This document shows, one piece after another, positions 55,519 through 64,000 of a DNA stretch of 64,000 nucleotides. Origin of the DNA: Whalleya microplaca (taxonomy: Eukaryota; Ascomycota; Sordariomycetes; Xylariales; Xylariaceae); assembly GCA_022497155.1 (NCBI GenBank), contig MU385738.1, positions 434,001 to 498,000 of the forward strand, read 5' to 3'. Every line of letters starts with the position of its first letter. Within the stretch, counting starts at the first letter, position 1. The position numbers and the translations under genes are program-made. The notes under the pieces were generated by a model, which saw only the letters and a list, made by a program, of their open reading frames with translations, did not search any database and was not told where the DNA came from.

Positions 55519-58398
55519 ATGCAGCCTGTGCGATCCCAGCAGAGGGCTCCCGGGAGTTTCTCTCCCCTGCCAGGAAGTGTTTCCTCCAGTGCCGCCGCAG
55601 CCGCAGCCTCCTCTGCCGCCCCTGCGCGACCTGCGATACGCAGAATCGAATCTTCGTCCAGCGATGATACTATTTCCGTTCCCAGGACTCGCGGTCCACA
55701 GACCCCCGTCACAGTCTCCAGCCCATCTTTCCCCAACTTCCCTCCCAGCTCCAACAGCAGTCCTCAGAACTTCTCGCGCCCGACGAGACCACCCAGCCAT
55801 GATCCCCCTTCCGCAAGAAACGCCTCGCCCTTGACCCTGCCTCCCACTCGCGGCCACCACGTTCGAAAACACTCCCAGACCCCAGGCCTCTTCGAGCCCT
55901 CCTTGCCCTCTACCAGCACATCCAACCTTTCCCAGATCAGCATAAACCCGCCCTCCGCGCCTTCAGCCTCGCTTTCAGCTAGTCAGATAGCCGCCCAGGC
56001 TGCCATGCAACATATGCAACACCAGCAACACAACCGCCATCGATCGCAAACAGTTCCCTTCCCGGGAAGCGACGGTCACGACGCTACCAGAAGACCAGGA
56101 CATAAGCCCCCTCCTGGGCCGCGCAGCCCACCTATGCTTAGCTTGACCGAGGCGAGTGCGCCGCGAGACAACGGCTTCGGGAATCAGGGATACTACAATG
56201 GCCTGTTGGGGAGCCACGCCGCCAATGCGACGGCTGCTGCTAACGTCGTCTTTCCACGGACGTCGCCCCAGTCCTCCCCGGGCCTGCCCACCCAAGAATC
56301 GCCGGTGCCTCCACCATTGGTAATACCAGAGAAACCAGCCAAGTCCGAGAAGTCCAAGGTCAAGCTGTTTTCGCGGCCCAAGAAGATCGAAACCAGGGGC
56401 GATCCCAAAGAGAAGCCGTTGCCCAGCCCTGGCAAGATTGGCTCTGCCCTAGCCTCGCTACAGCGCGGAAACTTCAGCACCACGAGTTTGGCGGATGCGC
56501 AGTCTTTCTATAGTCTAGGAAACTCGTCCGCGGCCACTCTTCGAGCAGTTGACACATCCGCCGAAGGCAAGGAGAAAGAGAAGGAGAGGAAACACCACTT
56601 CCTATCGCGGCAGAAACACAAGTTGAGCGCCAAAGATGACTATCATCTCCCGCTCTCCTCTGCTGCCAGTAATTCTCTTCCTATCGATCCTCATGCGCCC
56701 TCTAGCTTATACAATTTCAACCTACCACCGAGTCCCGGCCCCAACAATAATATCAAAAGTATAAGTGGCCTTGATCTACGGCATGGAGCACGCGTGCTTC
56801 GCGATAAGAGGAAGGAAGACAAGCATGATGTTATGCGCCATGACAACGAGTCTACTTTTGCCGTCGGTAACGAATGGCCTGGTCCAGGCAGTCTGGGCTC
56901 AAATGCCAACGCGCCGTCGTACTTCGAACCCGTTGATCCGGCGAAGTACGGTCTCAACAACTTGTCTCTAGATGACGCCTGGCCATATTTGAAGGCGAAG
57001 CTCCTGGCTATTTTCGAGGGCGAGGATCTGCGACTACCGGTAGAAGACTTCAACCGTATCGTAACTATGCACATACAATACTGTATACAGCGCCGTTCGG
57101 CGTATATCATTGTGGATGACCTGCGAGATCTGCTCTCGACAGGCTTTGCCTCGCTCGACCATATGCTGCGCAAGACCCCGGAAGACAGGTTGATACCGAC
57201 ACTCGTCGAGCTGTGGGTCTTCACATTTACTAGCATTCTCCCTTACATGCAAGCCGTCTTCCTCCCACTCGATCTGGAATTTTCCGGCACCGGACCCCTC
57301 CTATCTCCTGAACAGGCACGGGACTTCTGGGGCGGAGTACCTGTCTCCAGCTCTCCAGCACCAGGCGCTTACCCGGCCGGGCCTAACTCCGAGGCTCATC
57401 TGTCCCCCGTGTCCAAGGTCCTGGACATCCGCCGGTTCGTGCTCACGGCCTACCGTGACGCCATCATCCTGCCGCGCTATGAAAAGCTGAAGACCATCTT
57501 CTCCCGCCTGTCCCTCGAACACCTGCCCTCCTCGCTCGCCTCTCTGGCCCTGGCGTCCCCGCCTCCGCTCAACGACAGTCTGGCTTCCTTGTCCACGTCG
57601 CCCAGCGACGCGTCGGCGTCCGCCCGCCCCGGTACCGCCATGTCCCTGGACCCCAGCGTGGCCTCCTACAACTCCAACTCGACCACCGTCTTCGGCAACG
57701 ACTCGAACCCGTCCCGCAGCCGCGCCATCAGCAACGTCTCGTACGGCTCCGGCGCCTCCGACCCACAGTCTGCCGGCACGGGCAGCATGCTGCGGCCTTT
57801 CACGCCGTCGCAGTCGCAGTCGCAGTCGCAGTCTCAGATTAGAGACAGCGCCGGCGCGGGGAGCCTCAGCGGCGGCCTCCGCGGCGAGATCCTCCCCATC
57901 CCGCCCCCGCTGCTCGGCAGCCTCCGCGAGCAGAACGTCGAGGACTCCAAGCAGGTCACCGACATGGTCGGCCGCATGCTGCAGTGCATGAGCGTGCTGG
58001 CCAGCGTCGGCACGGGCACCGGCGCCGACGCAAACGGGCAGGGCATGGGCTTGCAGTCCGGAAGCAGCGGCAGTGTTAGTGGCAGCGGCAGCGGTAGCGG
58101 TTCCGGCAGCAGTAGCGGGATCGCGGCCATGGCGGCGGGGATAGGCGCCACCGGAGGCTCCGCGGACGAGGCGGGCCGGATGGTGTCCGAGCTCGGCAGG
58201 CTGCTCAAGCTGAATTGGCTGGGCCGGGGCCGGACGGGCAGGAATCGGAGGGGTATGGTGGGCGGACGCGTCAAGCGACACCAGCACCACGACAGCAATG
58301 CGAGCGCGAGCGCCAGCGCCAGCGCCGGCGCCGGCGCTGGGTTGGGGGTGGGCATGTTGAGGGAGGGGATACGCGAGGGCGTTGGGGTTCTGGGATAG
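55519..58398 (+). CDS. hbrB: HbrB-like TORC2 subunit (Bit61/PRR5 family)
   Basis: Intronless gene for 959 residues. HbrB was named from a hyperbranching mutant of Aspergillus and corresponds to yeast Bit61/Bit2 and animal PRR5/Protor, peripheral subunits of TOR complex 2 at the plasma membrane. Residues 1-460 are Ser/Pro/Ala-rich and presumably disordered, with a Lys-rich patch (EKSKVKLFSRPKK). The conserved domain starts at about 468 (YFEPVDPAKYGLNNLSLDDAW). It includes LPVEDFNRIVTMHIQYCIQR and TPTLVELW-type helices, and ends with RFVLTAYRDAIILPRYEKL at about 639-660. A further conserved helix, EDSKQVTDMVGRMLQCM, lies near 808-825. Between and after these are low-complexity tracts: SQSQSQSQSQ, GSGSGSGSGSSSG, and an Ala/Ser run close to the C-terminus. 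No frame damage. Confidence 0.85.
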   Translation: MQPVRSQQRAPGSFSPLPGSVSSSAAAAAASSAAPARPAIRRIESSSSDDTISVPRTRGPQTPVTVSSPSFPNFPPSSNSSPQNFSRPTRPPSHDPPSARNASPLTLPPTRGHHVRKHSQTPGLFEPSLPSTSTSNLSQISINPPSAPSASLSASQIAAQAAMQHMQHQQHNRHRSQTVPFPGSDGHDATRRPGHKPPPGPRSPPMLSLTEASAPRDNGFGNQGYYNGLLGSHAANATAAANVVFPRTSPQSSPGLPTQESPVPPPLVIPEKPAKSEKSKVKLFSRPKKIETRGDPKEKPLPSPGKIGSALASLQRGNFSTTSLADAQSFYSLGNSSAATLRAVDTSAEGKEKEKERKHHFLSRQKHKLSAKDDYHLPLSSAASNSLPIDPHAPSSLYNFNLPPSPGPNNNIKSISGLDLRHGARVLRDKRKEDKHDVMRHDNESTFAVGNEWPGPGSLGSNANAPSYFEPVDPAKYGLNNLSLDDAWPYLKAKLLAIFEGEDLRLPVEDFNRIVTMHIQYCIQRRSAYIIVDDLRDLLSTGFASLDHMLRKTPEDRLIPTLVELWVFTFTSILPYMQAVFLPLDLEFSGTGPLLSPEQARDFWGGVPVSSSPAPGAYPAGPNSEAHLSPVSKVLDIRRFVLTAYRDAIILPRYEKLKTIFSRLSLEHLPSSLASLALASPPPLNDSLASLSTSPSDASASARPGTAMSLDPSVASYNSNSTTVFGNDSNPSRSRAISNVSYGSGASDPQSAGTGSMLRPFTPSQSQSQSQSQIRDSAGAGSLSGGLRGEILPIPPPLLGSLREQNVEDSKQVTDMVGRMLQCMSVLASVGTGTGADANGQGMGLQSGSSGSVSGSGSGSGSGSSSGIAAMAAGIGATGGSADEAGRMVSELGRLLKLNWLGRGRTGRNRRGMVGGRVKRHQHHDSNASASASASAGAGAGLGVGMLREGIREGVGVLG

Positions 58399-61300
58399 GT
58401 TCGCTTACTACGCTGGCCTAGTTAGGCTGGGCTAGGCTAGGCTGGAGGGTGGATGATGGATGGATGAGTGAATGAGGGGAGAAAGGAAGGACGGAAGGAC
58501 TACCTACGGGAATGGATGGATGGATAGGGATGGCTGAGTAGTTGAAGGTTCAGGCGGAGATGAGTTCGAATGCAATGAAGGTATTTAACCTCTGCTTCGT
58601 CCAACTAGTCCAACTGCGTACGGTTGTTGGGTTACCATACGGAACTATGTATAGTGGACAGAAGCGATGAAGATATGGTATGTACGTACGCGCACTGCAC
58701 GGTGGAGGACTGTCAGAGAATCAACCTACTTGTGGCACTTATCTTGACTTGGGAGTTCATGAGCATAGCGAGGTCACTGGTATGGATCTTGCACGGTATG
58801 GAAAGAAGTGGGAATCGGTGGATTATTTTATAGTAAGTATTCGTCCTGGAAAACTTCCAGAGGCAATCTACGTTGTCTACTACATGCTTATGTCCGAAGC
58901 CCCATGTATTACATATAGTCAATTGCAGCTTCTAGCTGTTGTAGTCTACTTATAAATGCATGGCATGTTGTGTAGTTCGCGGTATATCTAGTATAAAGTC
59001 CAGTCAGCTAAATGTCCCGATGCAAGCAAAGTGCTGTTTAGTGACTGTAAGGTGTAGGGGACTGTAGATCAGACATCCAAGGAAGGTATTCTGCCCTCAT
59101 CTGCTTCGACAAAGGCTCGAGTGAAGCTCGGGTGGAAACTGCGAATGTGGTGGAAAATTTCATCATGTTGGGTCCCCGGTGTGTGTAGGTATTGACGCGG
59201 AAGAGAATTTTTTGAGACTCACCTTCATGAATGTGCCACGGCTAAAGTAGAGAGCGTGCTGGATGTCAGTCAAGGCATTGGATGGCGGATTACTACTACC
59301 TATGAGAGAGCGTTAGCGATGTGTACAAGCTGCGCGAGTACAGTTCACAATGGACAGATCTCCCCATGTCGTGCACCACACACGCCACCGGCCATCCCCA
59401 ACCCCCATCTGACGACGATGGTGGTGTGAGGAAGACGCGAGAAGTGTGGTGGCACAATGCGAAATCAGACACGGTATACTGGCAAGTAACAGGCGTCGCC
59501 GAAGCGATGGAGCCCGAACAGACGGAACTTCTTCATGGTCGATTCAGCTGGGAAAAGAAGACTTTTGTTGCGTTGTCATCCTGGAAGGGAGAGAGAGAGC
59601 ATGTGTGTGTAGAAGTAGAAGAAAAAGAGAGAAGTCAAGGACTTACTGGGCTATGAGATACGACGCGCGCGTGCTGTTGTTTGCAGTGAGTGAATAATTT
59701 GCACGAGGCTATATATCATCATGTCAGATCAACAGTTTCCAAGTCCCATGTCCCAGAACGGCGTTGCGAGACGCCATGTTCTTCACAGAGTCTGGTTGCG
59801 AAGAAGGAAGATGTTTGGTGATGAAGTTGGGATGTCCTGCAAGTTTTCGAAGCTTTTGAAGCCGCGAAGAAAAAAAATAAAGTGGAGGTTGAAAACGGAT
59901 CAATTTCAATGGTGGGTCGGGAGGATACCCAGAGGACCGGAAGAACAGCGGATCGGAAAAAGCCCAAATACCGATATATCAGGGTCCGCCTGCACGCTGG
60001 ATGGAGAACCTACCAGCCACCTTTTGAACCTCGTCCTTTTCTGTAACCTAAGGGAAAACCACGTGATCTGATTACTAGCACTACACAGTAATGTCTCAGA
60101 TTAGCATCAGCCACACCCTCGAAGGTTGGAATCCCGCCCCAACCCATCTTTTTGAACCCATCTGACTTCAGCTCCAATGAATCCAGTCAAGTCATGTGAT
60201 AGGAATTGCGATAAGGTTCAAACTGCCATCCCATGCCAGCTGCAGGCAGATGCTGCAACCCTAAGGCTAAAAATAGTGTGTCAAAGCATCCACACAGTAC
60301 GGTACCGTTTGCACACGGGGTTTCTCGAACTTGAGAACCTTAAAGTTGCCGACTGGTTTCCTTCACACTGTCTGTAGCATCTCCCGAATATGGCCGACAT
60401 TTGAAGATAATGAAGGTTCTAGACTTGCTGCTTCTTCGGTGCGTTTGGTAACTTGATGGTTTTCAGTTATCTCAGGCCGAGATTATTTCAGAAAGTTTAT
60501 GCTTGACTGACAGCTGAGGTGATCTCGAGCAGAGCTGAGAATAATATGCCATGCTTAAAGTTCGCATGCCCAGATCGCTTTCACATCCCTCGCCCATCAA
60601 GTGATGGATATCCATATAATGTATTTACATATATCGACGTATTATCAATATAGGTAGTTCCACGTAATTGCCCAGGAAGTCGAATTTAAAGTTCAAGTAT
60701 TGAACGTGCATTTCATCTCATTTCATTCCTCCAGCTGAAGACATCAGACTCATCAATATCATGAAGCTGCCAAAGATGTATGTATATACTATAAGACGGA
60801 CCGGGATCCCAACCCCATCCACCATTTATCACACGCAGGAGATATAGGTAACAGAGGGAGGCCTCATAAGTGTCGAGTACCCCCTGTCGAGTGCATCATC
60901 ATATAAAGTTTCGACTCGGCCCCCTCTCCTCAGGTAGCTTGGAAATCCCAATAAATACATGTAAGTTGAATTTCATACAAACATGAGATGGAAGGTCCAC
61001 GAGTGAGCGATCTCCTAGGTGACATATGCCGAGTAGATCTTTGGTATATAGGAAAACCTATCATCTGTCTTCCATATTTTCCCCATCCGTCTCATCTTGG
61101 TAGTTCACCTGACCCTAGGTATATATAATATTGAAGGTAGCAAGAGGATACGATACATATGTATCTTGCTCGGTCCCAGTACATGAGGCACGAGCTAAAA
61201 AATGAGCTTAAGCCTTAAATCACACTTGCAGGTGGCAGGCAACAGAAACAGGAACAGGATGCTGGTGGCAGGTTCGCATTAAGGATGGTGCGATATCACA

Positions 61301-63021
61301 GTGGGGGTATATATACAGGAGACCGCGGGAGAATCTCTCCATCACTCCTTAATATCACTTTGTTGTCCCCCATATATCCATTTCTGATAGGTCCCGAGTG
61401 GTCGGGACAACGTATAGCAGACAGTACGCCACACGGTATGTAAGGTACGGATGCACAGACATTGCGCATCTGAATTCCCACTGTCCCTGTTCCCTCCCCC
61501 CCTGTCAAGTGTCTACGTTACCCTGTCCCTTTCCATCTCTTCCCTCCTTCACACCCAGACACCCCAGATCATTCCCAGAACTCCGAACTTGCTCCCACTG
61601 TTTCTTCTCTCTCATCCTTGGCTTTGCTACACAGTGGTAGCTACATATTCCGTCCGCATCCTGTCCTATCCTCTCTCTGTGCACATCAGATGTTAGTAAT
61701 CGTCGCATCTGGCCACAACAGCGCCTCGCTCTCTCATCAAGCGATTCATTCTCAGTCGATGCGTGCTGCTGCTCACAAAAAGAAAGAAGAAAAGAAAATT
61801 TAATTAAGCGCCTCGGATCAAGCCTTGCTGACATCGATTACCCCAGGCCGGCGTCTATTGCCCGCGCGGGAAAATCTATTATACCTAAATCCATACAAGT
61901 CGCAGCCTACGGCCACATCTTTATTGCCTCGCCGGCTCGCCTACAGGTTCCAACTCGGCCACCACTGCCACCTCTGCATCTGCAGTCTCTGGTGTACCTA
62001 ATGTACCTTGGGTATTGAGTAGGTACATATTTCCCTTACTGCCCACCGCCTACCTCCTAGGTACCATCTACCTATCAACACATCAACACTCACCCTCTCT
62101 CTCTCTCTCTCTCTCTCTCTGACGGGGGCACCTACCACCTCCTTGTGGTCAACCACTGAGCACCGACCACCGACGACCACCGACCACCCGTCCATCGTGT
62201 TGTCGTCTGTCGTCTGTCGCCTGCGCCCGTCGCCTGTCAATACCATCGGTCATCTTTCCCTTTTTTTTAGGCTGTTGTTACCCGGCATCCCCAACCAACA
62301 ACACTAACAATTAAAGAAGAGCAAAAAAATGATCGTCTCCCGTCGCTCGTGATCTGCCCAGCACTAATAATTCTTCTAAAACCACCTCACTGTGCCACAT
62401 AATCCATACTGTATTGATCCTGACCCTGACCTTGAATCCCGACAGTCACGACGACCACGTCCACGACCACCCATTATCACATCACATCATTCGGACGCCC
62501 TTTTGCCTCAACGCGCGACGGCGAGACAGTCGGTCAATTCGCCCAGGACCGCTTGACTGACCGATTGATTGACTAATTGATCGATTGATCTTCCGTGTGC
62601 TCGTGATTGCTTGTGTCGCGCGCACCCCGAAGATCCAACTATCGCGTCTTGGGTTCAAACCGCGAGCGAAAACCGCATGTCTTCAAGAGCTACTACTTCG
62701 AGTCTCGTCGCCCAAAGTGGAACCCTCTAGTAGCCATAACGAACCGAGTAAAGGAACGTGGAACGCTCGTCCGGCGGCCGAATCACCATTCCATCTCGCG
62801 ACGCCGCACAGAAGCCACTCCTTGCTCAATCGCCCGTATCGCACACAACCCTACCGCATTATATCGCGACACACCACTCCCCACGTCACGCGCAGCGACG
62901 TCTTGGTGTGGTGCTATTGGCAGACAACCTGGCCATACCTTGCCTCCGGCACACAGCGTATGAGATAGCGAGCAGGCTTGGGTGTCGGTATCCACGTCGT
63001 GGATAGTCGACAGTATCAGCA
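58399..63021. other. Long intergenic region between HbrB and the right-edge gene
   Basis: 4.6 kb. 59100-59720 has several splice-like signals on the minus strand (GTAAGT, GTGAGT, CTAAC...CATAG, TTCCAG) with short in-between frames such as ALTDIQHALYFSRGTFMK; a small multi-exon gene is possible but I could not assemble one. The region 61.2-63.0 kb is pyrimidine-rich, with a (CT)n run at about 62094-62120, and probably forms the promoter and long 5' leader of the next gene. Confidence 0.45.
62094..62120 (+). repeat. (CT)n microsatellite in the upstream region
   Basis: About thirteen CT units in a pyrimidine-rich stretch 0.9 kb upstream of the right-edge start codon; such tracts are common in fungal promoters and leaders. 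Confidence 0.85.
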
Positions 63022-64000
63022 ATGATGGCAAGCATGGGACCCGGCGGTTTCCATCCAGGCATGCAGCAGCATCCGGGTGTCCATCCCAACCATCCCATGG
63101 GTGCTCCCGGCATGGCTCACAACCCGAGCCAGCCTGGAGTCCAGCCCGGGATGCCACCTCAGATGGCTGGGCACATGGCCGTCTCTGGCCCCGGCGGACA
63201 GGCCAATCCCGCCGCCATGATGGGAGGTATGCCGCCGGGCGCTGGCGGGCCAAGCGCCCACGCGCTGCAGCACCTGAACCCCCAACAAATGTTTCAACAC
63301 CAACAGGCTCAGCAGCTTGCATGTAAGTATTGCTTCCTTCCCGCCCGCACAAAGCCTGTGACGCGTTGGCTGACCGAATTCGCCTTCGTCAGTTGCCCAA
63401 AATCCCCAGATGATGGCCCAGTTACAACAACAAAGGATGTTTCAACAGCGCCAACAGCAGGCGATGATCCAACAACAGATGTATGGCGGCGGGATGCCCA
63501 TGAACATGCAAGGAATGAACATGGCAGGTATGACGGCAGCCCAGTTCCAAGCGATGAGGAATAATCCAAACATGCAACGAGTCCTGCCCCAGCACCTTCA
63601 GCAGGCGCATCAAATGAGCCAACAGGGGCAGCACCAGAGCCCACAACACACTCAGGTAAGGGGGTCTAACCCAGTCTTGCGCTTGCAGAGCAGAGTGACT
63701 AACCATCGCGTCAACAGCAACTGCTAGCACAACAGCTAGCACTACAGCAGCAACACGCCCAACAGCAGGCGAATAACCACATGCATCAAGGCAACCAACC
63801 CGGCCATCCCCAAATGACTCCGCAGCAACTCCAGCTCCAGGCGGCCCAGCAGGCTCAGATGGCACAGTCGATGGCGCAACAAGTGCCCCAGGGCTCGCAG
63901 AACCAGGGTCCTCAGCCCCAATCGCAGCCCCAGGGCCAACCACAGCAGCAAGGGCCACAGCAACAACCGCCGCAGCAGCAAGGACAGCAACCGCCGAGTC
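63022..64000 (+). CDS. Gln/Met/Pro-rich protein, PtaB/Ldb1-like (N-terminal part only)
   Basis: Exons 63022-63322, 63393-63655 and 63718 to beyond the window end. Introns of 70 and 62 bp are GT-AG and in frame; the visible product is 282 residues. The N-terminus is Met/Gly/Pro/His-rich (MMASMGPGGFHPGMQQHPG), then HALQHLNPQQMFQHQQAQQ, FAQNPQMMAQLQQQRM, GMNMAGMTAAQFQAMRNN and LPQHLQQAHQM, followed by almost pure Gln-rich sequence. This resembles the start of PtaB, the fungal Ldb1/LIM-domain-binding protein that works with Som1/Flo8 in adhesion and development. The diagnostic LIM-binding domain would lie beyond the window, so the name is provisional; another Gln-rich transcriptional coactivator is possible. 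The start is the first ATG after a long non-coding leader; the codon just after it is also ATG. Confidence 0.5.

Noticed and set aside
57301..58290. 329-codon minus-strand frame
   Set aside because: Antisense of the intact HbrB gene; Ala/Arg/Gly-rich composition caused by high third-position GC.
59321..59656. 111-codon plus-strand frame as a gene
   Set aside because: Composition is not protein-like, and splice-like signals in the same interval point to the other strand.

Overview
This is nuclear DNA from a filamentous ascomycete (Pezizomycotina, most likely a Sordariomycete). The genes are fungal (KEOPS Gon7, Vps39, Pho91, HbrB), and they carry short 47-91 bp GT-AG introns with CTGAC/CTAAC branch sites. 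One 12.4-kb block has the extreme AT-richness and C-to-T / G-to-A decay expected of repeat-induced point mutation (RIP).

Layout. 1-11.3 kb is an ordinary core segment: GON7 (+), VPS39 (-, 4 exons), an AIF/AMID-like FAD oxidoreductase (-, 3 exons) and a DUF2828/vWA protein (-). 13.23-25.65 kb is a nest of RIP-mutated transposons at least three layers deep. A TA-flanked TIR DNA transposon is split 5 bp from its right end by a 10-kb Ty3/gypsy chromovirus with 211-bp LTRs. That element in turn contains a tandem array of a small non-autonomous LTR element (three ~309-bp LTRs, two internal regions). 26.0-29.2 kb is the low-affinity phosphate transporter gene PHO91 (-, 5 exons), only about 400 bp from the edge of the nest.

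29.2-55.5 kb is a gene-poor accessory-looking stretch. It holds a short F-box protein, a C2H2 zinc-finger ORF without a visible start, a seven-exon cytochrome P450 with one apparently damaged splice acceptor, a small spliced hypothetical protein, an RRM-type protein, several unidentified ORFs, a U2-snRNA-like sequence, and many short tandem and dispersed repeats. 55.5-58.4 kb is an intact HbrB (TORC2 subunit) gene. The window ends inside the 5' part of a Gln/Met/Pro-rich gene resembling the PtaB/Ldb1 adhesion regulator.

I saw no pathway-type gene cluster. The core genes serve tRNA modification, vacuolar/endosomal fusion, vacuolar phosphate handling and TOR signalling, and are not functionally linked. 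The most informative part is the transposon nest, where target-site duplications give the order of insertion and the uneven RIP damage hints at relative timing. No search or alignment was run; family names rest on motif recognition by eye.
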